From: Budorcas taxicolor
Taxonomy: Eukaryota > Chordata > Mammalia > Artiodactyla > Bovidae
Assembly: GCF_023091745.1 (NCBI RefSeq)
Contig: NC_068925.1
Location: 73,225,085 to 73,289,084, forward strand
Reading direction: 5' to 3'
Length of the DNA stretch: 64,000 nucleotides
Shown here: positions 31,831-43,690 of the stretch, piece by piece
How positions within the stretch are numbered: position 1 is the first letter of the stretch
Layout: each line of letters opens with the position of its first letter
Position numbers and translations under genes: made by a program
Notes under the pieces: generated by a model
What the model was told of the DNA's origin: nothing
The model's input: only the letters and a program-made list of their open reading frames with translations
The model's database searches: none

Positions 31831-32290
31831 CCTCAGTTTGTCTGTAGCCACCCTGGCTTCTGACTAGCATTTGGAGTCACCTCAGACCATTTGGAAATTT
31901 TCCTGTCAGGCGGGAAAGTTTCCTCGCTTACCTTCCAGGCCTTACCTGCTTCTCCCCTGTTTTCCTCAATCTTGGAATCTCTTTGAACATTGATCTTCTG
32001 GCTAACTTGGCTCCCCTTCTGTCTCACAGCCTTGGCTTCTCTGAGTCCTTTACCACCCCTCCGGACTTGAATCAACACTTGCTGAACTTTAGAGAGGCAA
32101 GGTGAGCAAACAGAAGGAAAATGAGTTCTTGCTGCCTTTGCTCTGTTGCAGACACCTCTTTGTCTTGTGGTGATGATAATAAAAACTATAAAATAGCTGC
32201 TATTTCTTGGGCACTTACCAGAGCCAAGTGTGTGCTGGTCTAACTGATTTATGCTCATCATCTAGTTTTATTTTACCCTCACAAGTCAAT
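31831..32290. other. Unique intronic sequence
   Basis: No repeat recognised. A 142-codon antisense frame (31833-32261) has no motif and is probably chance. Confidence 0.45.
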
Positions 32291-32300
32291 GAAGGAGTCT

Positions 32301-33045
32301 TCAGTTCAGTTCAGTCACTCAGTCGTGTCCGACTCTTTGCGACCCCATGGACTGTCGCACTCCAGGCTTCCCTGTGCCTCACCAACTCCTGGAGTTTACT
32401 CAAACTCATGTCCATCAAGTTGGTGATGCCATCCAACTATCTTATCCTCTGTTGTCCCCTTCTCCTCCTGCCTTCAGTCTTTCCCAGCATCAGGGTCTTT
32501 CCCAACAAGTCAGTTCTTCGCATCAGGTGGCCACAGTATTGGACTTTCAGCTTCAACATCAGTCCTTCCAATGAATATTCAGGACTGATTTCCCTTAGGA
32601 TGGACTGGTTGGATCTCCTTGCAGTCCAAGGGACTCTCAAGAGGCTTCTCCAACACCACAGTTCAAAAGCATCAGTTCTTCGGCGCTCAGCCTTCTTCAC
32701 AGTCCAACTCTCACATCCATACATGACCACTGGAAAAACCATAGCCTTGATGAGATGGACCTTTGTTGGCAAAGTAATGTCTCTGCTTTTGAATATACTA
32801 TCTAGGTTGCTCATAACTTTTCTTCCAAGGAGTAAGCGTCTTTTAATTTCATGGCTGCAGTCACCATCTGCAGTGATTTTGGAGCCCAAAAAAATAAAGT
32901 CTGACACTGTTTCCACTGTTTCCCCATCTATTTCCCATGAAGTGATGGGACCGGATGCCATGATCTTCGTTTTCTGAATGTTGAGCTTTAAGCCAACTTT
33001 TTCACTCTCCACTTTCACTTTCATCAAGAGGCTTTTTAGTTCCTC
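32301..33045 (-). mobile_element. BovB LINE, 5'-truncated, antisense
   Basis: Reversed 3' terminus CAGTTCAGTTCAGTCACTCA at the left. Ends in the RT C-terminal region just before YADD would be reached. On the minus strand, 196 open codons (33027-32437) include KVGLKLNIQKTKIMASG and DAFELWCWRSLLRVP, the part downstream of the RT. Low divergence. Confidence 0.95.
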
Positions 33046-33054
33046 TTCGTCTTA

Positions 33055-33185
33055 CTCTTATTTAATTTATTTAGGGCATTCCATATAACATACGGGATCC
33101 TAGTTCCCTGACCAGGAATCAAACCCAGGACCCACACCGTGGAAGCACAGAGTCCCAACCACTGGACCGCTGGTGAAGTCCTCTT
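33055..33185 (-). repeat. tRNA-derived artiodactyl SINE (CHR-type), antisense
   Basis: TTCCCTGACCAGGAATCAAA and CCAACCACTGGACCGCTGG are the reversed head of the older cetartiodactyl tRNA SINEs. Distinct from Bov-tA, so an older layer. Confidence 0.7.
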
Positions 33186-34185
33186 ACTTCCGTTTTAGAG
33201 GAGAGGCGATGGAGGCTTAGAGTGACAGTTGGCCGAGGAGTGAAGCTGACGTTCTCACTGTTGGACTTCAGTTTCCTGCTCTTCACCAGTTTGTTGATCC
33301 AGTGGTTGATATTTGTATCAATCTCTGCTGATAGATCAGGGGGACTTGAACATATAGTTGCCCTAGAACCCCTTGCCTGAGCTAAATGCACCCTTCAGTG
33401 TAGGGAAAGTGAACAAACGGATGTTGAGGTTGTTACAAAGTGCTCTGAGAGTGCAGAGGAAGGCTTGGTTAGATGGACACTCTGGGGATTTCGTAGTGGA
33501 GGTGATAAATGGTCAATGCCTTGAGGGAGAAGTCTTGTTTTGACTGATGATGCTGTAACCAGGCAGATTTTCTCTCCTCCCCTGCTGCAATGAGGATGGT
33601 TGTGAATTATGATGCCAACAATCCACTAAGGACTTTTAATGTCATAACATATCAGGGTGAGGCTTAGCTTACCTTTGGTATCTATTGATATGATTTAGCT
33701 AATATTGATGGAAGACTTCCTTGAGCCATGGTTTATTAAATGGAGCTTCAAATGTGGAAATCATATAGAAATATTTAGATTTTAAAACCTTTCAGAGGAA
33801 ATGGAGGTGTCCCAGTGTAAAAGACAGCCTGTGTTTGTTAAGGACCATCTGGGGAAGTGTGTCTTGAGGCTGGTCTCCCTCAGAGAGGGGTCAGGAATGC
33901 TGAAGATGAAGTTTAACCAGGGGCAAAGTAGTAGCAGGAGGCAGGCGTGAAGGGGGACCTTCTAGGCTGAGCAAAGAGTTCAGCCACAGCCTGGAGCATA
34001 AACAGCATGGTGTGTCCAGTGCACAGCGAGCTGCCTTGTTGAGGACGAGAGCATAGTGTGTGAGGAAGAAAGTGGGAGACGAGGCTTCAGTGGTGGGGTG
34101 GTACTGGATCAAAGAGGGCTCTGAATTCAGGGTACCGCTTTGACAGTGGTACACACAGTGTTTCTCCTAGACTTTAACTCCAGCG
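33186..34185. other. Unique intronic sequence
   Basis: No clear repeat. G+C-rich at 33880-34140 without a coding signal. Confidence 0.45.
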
Positions 34186-34195
34186 ACAGATATTG

Positions 34196-34410
34196 TTGTT
34201 GTTTTTTTTAATTATTATTTATTTTTTATTTTACTTTACTGTATTGGTTTTGCCATACATTGACATGAATCCGCCACAGGTGTACATGAGTTCGCAATCC
34301 TGAATCCCCCTCCCACCTTTCTCCCCATATCATCTCTCTGGGTCATCCCAGTGCACCAGCCCCAAGCATCCTGTATCCTGTATCGAACCTAGACTGGCGA
34401 TTTGTTTCTT
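34196..34410 (-). mobile_element. Ruminant L1 3' UTR, antisense, very short
   Basis: TTACTGTATTGGTTTTGCCA, CACAGGTGTACATGAGTTCG and CCCAGTGCACCAGCCCCAAG are the ruminant L1 3' UTR in reverse. A perfect 10-bp target duplication ACAGATATTG lies at 34186-34195 and 34411-34420. Only 215 bp were copied. Confidence 0.95.
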
Positions 34411-34445
34411 ACAGATATTGGTTTTATATCATCTTGTCCAGTAGT

Positions 34446-35370
34446 GTTACAGAATCAGATCTGGCTGCTCGCCACTCAGAAATCAATACTCAAGAGAGGC
34501 AAATGTTAGTAGAAAGCAAAGCTGGTTTTAATCAGAATGCTGGTAGTCTGGGGGAGGTGGTGAACTCAGTGTCCCACACAACCACCTCCCTAGATTCTGC
34601 TTGGCCATGAAAGGTTTCGAGGAAAAAAGGGGACAGAATCTCAGTTCATCATTGAGATGGGGGTCAGGTGTTGCTGTCCCCCCGTGTGCAGGCTTGTCCT
34701 GCAGCCTTGCAGCTGCTGTCTTGTTCCCACAGCTTGTTCACACAGTTTATTTGGGAGATTACTGGAAGGGAAGCTGGGGAAGAGATCTGGTCATCTGTTA
34801 CTTATTCTTCACTTTTACTTCTTTGATCTATGGAAAGAACCAGCAGGTTAGGCAACGTATTGCGTGATCGAAGGATCTGAAATGTGTGCTAAGGCTGGAG
34901 ATGCGTAGAACATGGGGGTGCCTGATTTAGGGTTAGTCACAAGACAGAAGTGTGTCTCATGCAGAGAGCTCTCTCCTGCCCCAATAATAGGGGCCAGAAA
35001 GAAGTGAAAGAGAAGTCGCTCGGTTGTGTCTGACTCTTTGCGAACCCATGGACTGTAGCCTACCATGCTCATCCGTCCATGGGATTTTCCAGGCAAGAAT
35101 ACTGGAGTGGGTTGCCATTTCCTTCTCCAGAGGATCTTCCCAACCCAGGGATCGAACCAGGGTCTCCTGCATTGTAGGCAGATGCTTTACTGTCTGAGCG
35201 ACCAGGGAAGTCCTAGTAGGGACCCGGGTAGTTGCTTATAGAAGGGGCCAGAGTAAAGGCCTTTGGGGGGCATCTCAGATAGTTATCTTGCTGTTTTCCC
35301 ATAATCCATGTTGGTATAACAAAATATAGGTTGTCCAGGTTACTGTGGAGTTCTAACTGCTTTAGGACTT
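34446..35370 (-). repeat. LTR-like sequence, antisense (probable endogenous retrovirus LTR)
   Basis: Begins TGTTACAGAATCAGATCTGG and contains AAGCTGGTTTTAATCAGAATG, resembling a ruminant ERV LTR read backwards. No gag, pol or env sequence adjoins it, so it would be a solo or partial LTR. No flanking duplication found. The right edge is uncertain. A Bov-tA interrupts it. Confidence 0.45.
35004..35216 (-). repeat. Bov-tA SINE, antisense
   Basis: TGTGTCTGACTCTTTGCGAA through GTCTGAGCGACCAGGGAAGT. Confidence 0.9.
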
Positions 35371-35436
35371 AAAGTTTTTTTTGCTGTACCATAACGTAGC
35401 TTTTTTCCAAATGAAATCTCAGTTTTGATTCTTTTT

Positions 35437-37105
35437 ATTGAAAACTGGTCAACGACTTATAAAAGAATGAAACTAGAACACTTTCTAATACCATACACAA
35501 AAATAAACTCAAAATGGATTAAAGATCTAAATGTAAGACCAGAAACTATAAAACTCCTAGAGGAGAACATAGGCAAAACACTCTCCGACATAAATCACAG
35601 CAGGATCCTCTATGACCCACCTCCCTGCTGCTGCTGCTGCTGTTAAGTCGCTTCAGTTGTGTCCGACTCTGTGCGACCCCATAGACGGCAGCGCACCAGG
35701 CTTCGCCATCCCTGGGATTCTCCAGGCAAGAACACTGGAGTGGGTTGCCATTTCCTTCTCCAATGCACGAAAGTGAAAAGTGAAAGTGAAGTCACTCAGT
35801 CGTGCCCGACTCTTAGCGACCCCATGGACTGCAGCCCACCAGGCTCCTCCGTCCATAGGATTTTCCAGGCAAGAGTACTGGAGTGGGGTGCCATTGCCTT
35901 CTCTGACCCACCTCCCAGAATACTGGAAATAAGAGCAAAAATAAACAAATGGGACCTAATTAAAATTAAAAGCTCCTGCACAACAAAGGAAACTACAAGC
36001 AAGGTGAAAAGATAGCCTTCAGAATGGGAGAAAATAATAGCAAATGAAGCAACTGACAAACAACTAATCTCAAAAATATACAAGCAACTCCTGCAGCTCA
36101 ATTCCGGAAAAATAAATGACCCAGTCAAAAAATGAGCCAAAGAACTAAATAGACATTTCTCCAAAGAAGACATACAGATGGCTAACAAACACATGAAAAG
36201 ATGCTCAACATCATTCATTATCAGAGAAATGCAAATCAAAACCACAATGAGGTACCATTTCACGCCAGTCAGAATGGCTGCGATCCAAAAGTCTACAAGC
36301 AATAAATGCTGGAGAGGGTGTGGAGAAAAGGGAGCCCTCTTACACTGTTGGTGGGAATGCAAACTAGTACAGCTACTATGGAGAATAGTGTGGAGATTCC
36401 TTAAAAAATTGGAAATAGAACTGCCTTAGTTGACCCAGCAATCCCACTGCTGGGCATACACACCAAGGAAACCAGAATTCAAAGAGACATGTGTACCCCA
36501 GTGTTCATCGCAGCACTGTTTATAATAGCCAGGACATGGAAGCAACCTAGATGTCCATCAGCAGACGAATGGATAAGAAAGCTGTGGTACATATACATAA
36601 TGGAGTATTACTCAGCCACTAAAAAGAATACACTGGAATCAGTTCTAATGAGGTGGATGAAACTGGAGCCTATTATACAGAGTGAAGTAAGCCAGAAAGA
36701 AAAACACCAATATAGTATACTAATGCATATATATGGAATTTAGAAAGATGGTAACGATAACCCTGTATGCGAGCAAAAGAGACACAGATGTATAGAACAG
36801 GCTTTCGGACTCTGTGGGAGAGGGAGAGGGTGGGATGATTTGGGAGAATGGCATTGAAACATGTATAATATCATATAAGAAACAAATTGCCAGTCCAGGT
36901 TCGATGCAGGATACAGGATGCTCGGGGCTGGTGCACTGGGATAACACAGAGGGATGGTACGGGGAGGGAGGAGGGAGGGGGGGTTCAGGATGGGGAACAC
37001 GTGTACACCCATGGCAGATTCATGTTGATGTATGGCAAAACCATACATACAATATTGTAAAGTGATTAGCCTCCAATTAAAATAAATACATTTAAATTTT
37101 AAAAA
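35437..37105 (+). mobile_element. Ruminant L1 3' portion, sense, 5'-truncated
   Basis: Covers the ORF2 C-terminal part and full 3' UTR. Readable residues include WWECKLVQLLWRIVWRFLKK (36178-36429 frame) and LWYIYIMEYYSATKKN (36489-36743). A TAG near 36427 and shifts kill the frame. The 3' UTR has GGTGCACTGGGATAACAC and ends AATTAAAATAAATAC. Target duplication TGATTCTTTTT lies at 35426-35436 and 37106-37116. Confidence 0.95.
35626..35903 (-). repeat. Bov-A2 SINE, antisense, inside L1
   Basis: (CTG)n start, two BovA units. A perfect 13-bp target duplication TGACCCACCTCCC lies at 35613-35625 and 35904-35916. Confidence 0.95.
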
Positions 37106-37139
37106 TGATTCTTTTTTTTGAAATGGATGGAATGTTGAT

Positions 37140-37365
37140 CTTGGAGCCATCAACAGTCATCACTTATTGAGTTCCTAGTATGTGTTCGGTGCTGGGCCAG
37201 TGCTGCATAAACTTTATCACTCTGAACCCTTCCAGTTGTACAGGGTGGTTGTGGTTATTTCTGTTTTGCTATTGAGGAAACCAAGGCTTATAAAGGCTAA
37301 GTAACTTACTCTCTCATAGAGCCCCTAGGAGTGGAGCCGGGTTTGGAAATCACATTTGTCTTTGA
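37140..37365 (-). repeat. MIR SINE, antisense
   Basis: TTATTGAGTTCCTAGTATGT, GAGGAAACCAAGGCTTATAA and GGCTAAGTAACTTACTC match reversed MIR. Confidence 0.75.
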
Positions 37366-40212
37366 CTACTGAGTCAGTGTTCTTTCCAGCAAACTCTGCT
37401 GCCACCCCATCTTCCTAAAGGGGTACCTAATGTCCAGAGTCACACTTGAAATGGTGAAACGGTAGCTTGTCGATATTCTTGTGAGTGTTTTTTTGTTTTT
37501 CCACTTGTGAGCAGCCTTCTGGCTTCTAGATTTCCCTGGCAGGAGTAAATGGCCACCTGATCCCTCTGGATGTTGCAATATTCATTCTTCATTTTCTCCA
37601 AGGATCCATGGTCCTGCCTCCGTTACTAGTTCGGACTCAAAGCTCCTAGTGTTGGCAGTATAGTCATTATACTCTTTTCATATGTACAATTGAATTCACC
37701 AATACTTGCTGTGTAAATCCCCAGAAACACGCTGTTTATAAAGGGCACTTTGACAAGGCTCTAACTCCAGCCTGCTTTGAGGATGCTGCTGTAATTAGTT
37801 ATAGGCTGGCATTAGCTAAATTGAATATAATCCATCATGCTTATTAGATGTGGTGGGGGAGATTTGCACCCTGAAGGATCAGCAGGAAAGACACATTAAA
37901 TATAGATGAGCTGAGTATTTTCCCAGGCAGCTGGATAGACAGAGCAGGGCCATGTGTTCATAACACAGCAGCTTTCCACAGTGCACAGAAGAAATAGTAG
38001 GGACCTGGAAGAGAAAGCACTTAGAAACTTTAAACATAAATTAAGTTAGTTACAAAGGGTCCCTTATAAAAGCCAAACAGCTGAAATGTAAGAGTGGAAA
38101 ACAATGTAAGTGACTCTTCAGGTAATTACCAAAGATTTTTCAGGAAGGGTGGAGTTTGGTCCAGGCATAGGTATCCGACATCTGTAGATTATTCTAGTAA
38201 CCCGATGGTTTTCATAGCATTTGATAAGTTTGACTGTTTCCAATTTCCGGAAGTGCTGTATGTAAGATGCTCTAGATGATAATTGCCTTGCATTTTTTTC
38301 ATTGTTGTTCTTTCCTATCAAAGCGAATGTTTATTAATAGCCTGATTTCAGTAGGCACCAGGGGACATGAGGTATGTGGCTCTGTTCACTCGGTATTTTG
38401 GAGGACATGCCCTTGTGGTGGCTGGCTACATAGATGTCAGAGTCAACCCAATATTTAAGTATCTAAAGGGATAGACTCTAATATTGGGTTTGTTTGTATA
38501 TATGCAGCTGGGGCGCAAATATCAGCTCATGGCTATAATGAAGTTCACAAATTCGTTTTGACATCCGTTACTGTTATAAAATTAGTGTTTGCTGTCTTTT
38601 ACCTTTGTTTTTTTGCTTCATAAGTACATTGAAAGTCTGCCATAGATTTCAGTCACAACACAAGTTCACAGCGCTAAGAATCCTGAACATAGTAACAGAG
38701 TGTGACCCTCATTCCAGGAGGATGCATTGAAAAACCCAAAGCTTTCCCCTCCTTTCTTTTACCACTGGTGGGCTGGTCCAGGATCCCAGGAACACATAAA
38801 GAGGATGTGCAACTGCTGCCGTTTGGCCAACTCCTTTCCTGGGAAAGCAATCTAAAATGCATGACAGTAGCACTCTTTTTTGTCAAAAAGAAAAAAGAAA
38901 ACAAAACAGAGCTCCCTAGTTCTATTTTCTGTCGGACACCTTGCTACATTTATTCTGCATTTTCCCTGGTTGTTGCAAAAACCTAAGGAGATACATTGAC
39001 CACCTTTTTTGTTCATCCTACTAAGCACATCCTCTGCAAGGCCGGGTAGAGACATGCACAGCCAGTCGGGGAAGCACTGCTGTTCCAGGAAGGAAATCTA
39101 CTTGCTTTATTGAATGTTGTCAAGTCTAATCTCAAGCAGGCAGCACGACATAAAGCATAGCTCCTATTTTATTTTGTTTTGATGCTAGAGTAAGATTCTG
39201 GTTTTTCACTCTGCTAAAGCATGGGCATCGCTCCCCTGCTGAGCCTCATCTATTAAACAGAAATATTTGTATCAAGTGCTTATAAGTCTCTGTTCTCACA
39301 GAATCCAATTCACAGTTCTCATTCCCCAAATTAATCATCATGACCATTTATTATGTCTTGGGGCAACACTTTCAAATGTGTTATTCCTAAATATTTATCC
39401 CACTATCAGGAGATGAATTTCCCAGGTGGTCGCTTATTGCAACAGTGCTGGCTTGTGTTACGGTGCTTAGTTTATTTTAGGGTCATCTGAATTTTCAAAC
39501 AATTCTCAGCCTCTCTTGCAGTAATAAATCTCTTATTACTTTTCACATCCTTTTCCTATCTGGTATTTAATTTTGCTTTTAACATCCTTTTGTGGATGTT
39601 GAAAATTTTATGAAAAAGGAAGCCAGGGGTCAGGAGCGATTGACTTGTTCAAAAGCCTTGTTGCTGATGGGACTAAGGATCAGGTTTCTTGACTTCTAGA
39701 CCAGTTTTCTGATTCTTGCCTGGCTGGTTCCTGAGCTGCTTCTTGTGATTGATATGGTATGTAGTTTTGGACATCTTCTTTCAGACTACAGTTTCTCCCC
39801 AAACTACATATTACGTTCACATAAGCGTGTGTTCACTGGTATGGATTTACCTTTGCCCTCGTTCCTCATCAAACCTTGAAAATTTTAGCTTCTCGCTCTG
39901 TCCCCAGTCTTCCCATCTAGAACAAAGTAGGAAATGAAGGCAGTTGGAATAAAGGAAATGATTCTGATTTGGGACAAAAAAAAAAACTTAGGACATTTCT
40001 CAGGAAATTCTGCCTGAGTCACTGAGATTCTGGCCCCATTTCTGCTTCACTTTGACAGTGTTGATGGACTTTGGGCAATTTGAATGTATTTACAAAGAAG
40101 GAGAACCTGATTTCAGATTATGTCACTCCTTGTTGAGATAGGATTTATAGCTAGCCAACCAAGAGATTTTTATATTGAAAAATTTCCCCTATGTTAATAA
40201 CCTAAATCACTT
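37366..40212. other. Repeat-poor intronic stretch
   Basis: The longest span (2.85 kb) in which I recognise no transposable element. AT-rich patches such as GCTGTAATTAGTTATAGGCT (about 37788) and AAATTAATCATCATGACC (about 39330) contain homeodomain-like cores. No open frame has a recognisable motif. It could hold regulatory sequence; I have no direct evidence. Confidence 0.4.
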
Positions 40213-40224
40213 GAAATAGTCACA

Positions 40225-40392
40225 GTTCAGTTCAGTTCAGTTGCTCAGTCGTGTCCAACTCTTTGCAACCCCATGGACTGCAGCATGCCAGGCTTCCCTG
40301 TCCATCACCAACTTCCAGAGCTTGCTCAAACTCATGTCCATAGAATCAGTGATGCCATCCAACCATCTCATCCTCTGTCATCTCCTTCTCCT
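40225..40392 (-). mobile_element. BovB 3' end, antisense, 168 bp
   Basis: Only the terminal part was copied (CAGTTCAGTTGCTCAGTCG to ATCCTCTGTCATCTCC). Target duplication GAAATAGTCACA (40213-40224) and GAAACAGTCACA (40393-40404), 11 of 12 identical. Confidence 0.95.
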
Positions 40393-40404
40393 GAAACAGT
40401 CACA

Positions 40405-40997
40405 AATTCACTGGAATCACTAAGAAAGCCAAACGAACAGTGGCTTTTCTTTTTTCAGGGTGGTGATTTTCTTTAGATAGCCATGGTGTGATAACATGAT
40501 TCATTTCATCAGTTTCTTTCGTGACTCATTTATGGGCTGAGGAGTCCCTTGGACTAGACGTAGTTACTGTAGCAATCATACCTCACGCTCAGCTTTCTTT
40601 TCAGCAATCAGTTCCCCACATATCAGTCCAGCATGGTCCATGTGTAGATTAAGACCTGGGTTAGACTCTCTGCCTGTTCCCATCTGGCCTAACTATGTTA
40701 TAAACAGTCTGCCTGGACTGGGAAAGATCTTGAGTGACCTTATCTGAATGACTTTAGCACATGTTACCACATTCATAAAAAATTTGTTCCTGAATGCCAA
40801 AGAATTAGAGAGATATAAAAGTTCCAACAACGGGGCATTATTGAAACCCTTTTTGCAGTTTAAAAATACCTAATAAAGATTTACAAAAATTGTCATAGTG
40901 GAAATACATAGGCCTTGGAGCTAGATGACCAGAATAACAGTTATAACTAAGCCTCCTTGTCTTTATATGTAAAATTCAGTTGGCAATATATGCCTTG
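40405..40997. other. Unique intronic sequence
   Basis: No repeat or gene recognised. Confidence 0.5.
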
Positions 40998-41025
40998 TCA
41001 TCTATATATATATATATGTATAGGT
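40998..41025 (+). repeat. Short (TA)n tract
   Basis: CTATATATATATATATGTATAG lies just left of an antisense SINE that has a longer (TA)n tract on its other side. Confidence 0.8.
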
Positions 41026-41033
41026 ATAAAAGT

Positions 41034-41235
41034 AAGCAGAGTCGCTCAGTCGTGTCCAACTCTTTGTAACCCCATGGACTGTAGCTAACCAGACTCCTCT
41101 GCCCATGGAATTCTCCAGGCAAGAATACTGGAATGGATTGTCATTTCTTTCTCCAGGGGATCTTCCCATCCCAGGGATCAAATCTGGGTCTCCTGCATTG
41201 CAGGCAGATTCTTTACTGTCTGAGCCACAAGGGAA

Positions 41236-41237
<2 letters not shown>
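41034..41237 (-). repeat. Bov-tA SINE, antisense, within a microsatellite
   Basis: GTCGCTCAGTCGTGTCCAAC through TGAGCCACAAGGGAAGC. TA-rich repeats lie on both sides. Confidence 0.9.
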
Positions 41238-41284
<47 letters not shown>

Positions 41285-41345
41285 CATACACACACACATA
41301 CATACATACATACACACACATACACACACACGTATAGATAGGTGA
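41238..41345 (+). repeat. Compound (TA)n(CA)n microsatellite
   Basis: About 20 TA units are followed by alternating ACATACATACACACACAC blocks to about 41335, then a degenerate GATAGATAG tail. Likely polymorphic. Confidence 0.95.
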
Positions 41346-41395
41346 CGAGATATATAGATGACGCATGCCTATACACACACATGCCTGTTGCCTAA

Positions 41396-42784
41396 TACAT
41401 CATGATGCCTGTTCTGTAGTTTCTTACGTTGTTGCTTCTCAGTGAATATCGGGTGCCATCTCCCGATGGAGAGCCTAGGATCAGAGTAGAGAAGTGGATG
41501 GACTCTTTCTGCCTATTCTTGCTTATACTTTTTTCATGACCAGTTAGTTCAGCTGAAACAGAATCTCTTTCAGCCAAGATAATATCATAAAACTGTTCAT
41601 TTTTCTTTCTTTTCTGTGGGCTTTCTGCTGACCCACCTGTTAGTTAGTGTACGCCATGTCTATGCCATCTTTCACCAGTATGCATTTGTAATGTATATAG
41701 TTTCTTAGTTTATGAGACATTTACCCCAACAGCTTCCTGGGTGGATAGCTTCCTGATAGAGCATTAGAGGGTAGGGATATCAGGCTGTCAGCGGCATGCC
41801 GTCTGGAAATCCAATGATAGGGTAAGTTAATGATGGGATGATTACTTCAGGCAGCAAGCCCTGTTATCAGTGTGAAGATCCTTTTCAGCACTCATCATCG
41901 AAGGTGGTCTTCCCTGGCTGACAGGCCCCACTAGTCCTCTCTACTATGGCTGCCTTGACCTGCATCTGGTGATCAAGTTTCCATTTGAGCCCATATTCCT
42001 TGAACAGCTACCAGTTTCAGGTTGTATTCACCCAGCAACTATTTCAGATGAAGCCTGGACTAAAGCTTGCCAACCATGAAGGAAGCCACTTCAAAGGAAA
42101 CTGAGATGAAGAGGTGGACAGAGCATATTTGGTCCCAAATTCCTGAAATAATTTGACATTTTTTGATATGTTAATGGTGTTGCCAAATTACAGATGTCTT
42201 CATTTATTATTCTGCCAGAATATCTTGATACTGTTTTTTGAGATGCTAAGGATAGTGCATAAACATAATAAATATAACAAAACTGAATTATATGCTTTAA
42301 TTTGGATTTCACTAATTAATTTTGCCCCCATTAATTTTAATTTCCTGTTGCAAAAAATTTAATTCATTAAACACTTAATGAATGTCTTGTTTGTATAATA
42401 AAAGTACTGTATAGACTTGTGACTGGAAGTGAAAGATTAAAGGATTAACTGAGGAGCCACTAAAACTGGTTTTAGTAGAGTGTAACTGGGAACATCCTCA
42501 GGTTTAAAGCACCAGAAAACACTCTGAAGTTTGAAATAAAAAGCTTCTGAGGAAAATTATAAAGATAATATGAGAATAATAATTGAGGTTAATGCATCAA
42601 ATATACAAGCAAAGATTTAAGAGGTTTTAATAGTTTATAGAGATGAGAAAGATAAGTAGGAGCAAAATAGCAGAGTGGAAAATTCACTCAGTGGGAAATG
42701 CAAATAAATAAAAAAGTTCAACCTTTATAATAATTAAAAATGCTAAATGAAACAATAATGAGAAATTAAAAATATGGGCTACAT
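41396..42784. other. Unique intronic sequence
   Basis: No clear repeat or gene. AT-rich to the right. Confidence 0.45.
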
Positions 42785-42795
42785 AAGGCTGAATG

Positions 42796-42999
42796 GGGCT
42801 TCTCCAGTGGCTCAGACAGTAAAGAATCTGCCTGCAACGCAGGAGACCTGGGTTTGATCCCTGGGTTGGGAAGATCCCCTGGAGGAGGGCATGGCAACCC
42901 ACTCCGGTATTCTTGCCTGGAGAATCCCAGGGACAGAGGAGCCTGGCAGACTGCAGTCCATGGGGTCGCCAAGAGTTGGACATGACAGAGCACAACAGC
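42796..42999 (+). repeat. Bov-tA SINE
   Basis: Complete unit ending ACAGAGCACAACAGC. A perfect 11-bp target duplication AAGGCTGAATG lies at 42785-42795 and 43000-43010. Confidence 0.95.
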
Positions 43000-43194
43000 A
43001 AGGCTGAATGAGGAGGTGGGCAAATCCTCTTCCTAAAAAGTAACTCTAAAATTGACAAAATTGGCCAAAAGAACAGTTTCAGTGCTCTGGAAATTAGGCT
43101 AAGTTATACAATAATCTGAGAAACATTTATAATTAAAATCCCACAGAACTTCAGGTAAAAGCGGTGGCAGTTTATGGCCTTTTAACCTGGGGCT

Positions 43195-43690
43195 CCTCTA
43201 ATGTCCTGTCCCCCTACAGCTCTGCTGGTGTCGTGCTTCTGCCAGGGCAAGGCAGGATGTTGAGGACCCACAACTGTGCTGCCACAGTAAAAGAGGATTC
43301 CCTTGATTTGGATTAACTGTTGATGCCCACACCTTCCAGGATTTTCATGGAAGTGGTGATCTCAGGGGTAGGGTGAATGGGAAAAGCTCCCATCTCTGGT
43401 AGTTTGAGGTTGCACTTGGGACAAGCGTGCAAGAAAGACCAGAGAGTGCCCAAACTGTCCACATACTCCTGGATAATCTTGAGGTTGTCTGCACGAGCAG
43501 AGGAGACAATAAAGGTCTAACAGCAAGCAAAATACTAGGCAGATTTGCAATAGCTTGAACTTCGAATGGACTTCCCTCCTAGATGTATACTCATTGGCAG
43601 AGGATGGAAACCATATGGGCTTCAGGTGCTTGATCACATCCTCTATCAGATCACTGACTGACTGCCAAGCTATGTAGATGCAGGAGTGAT
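43195..43690 (-). pseudogene. Unidentified G+C-richer block, possible processed pseudogene
   Basis: Stands out from AT-rich L1 on both sides. On the minus strand, one frame reads SARADNLKIIQEYVDSLGTL and, further on, HACPKCNLKLPEMGAFPIHP, ending GVGINS then a stop. A neighbouring frame upstream reads IKHLKPIWFPSSANEYTSRR. A frameshifted retrocopy would explain this, but I do not recognise the protein. No poly-A tail on the expected side, so chance frames remain possible. Confidence 0.3.

Noticed and set aside
31833..32261. 142-codon minus-strand frame as a small gene
   Set aside because: No motif, no homology I can recognise, no regulatory context. Consistent with chance in an intron.
41238..41345. 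Regular short repeats resembling a CRISPR array
   Set aside because: Di- and tetranucleotide microsatellite without spacers, in a mammalian intron.
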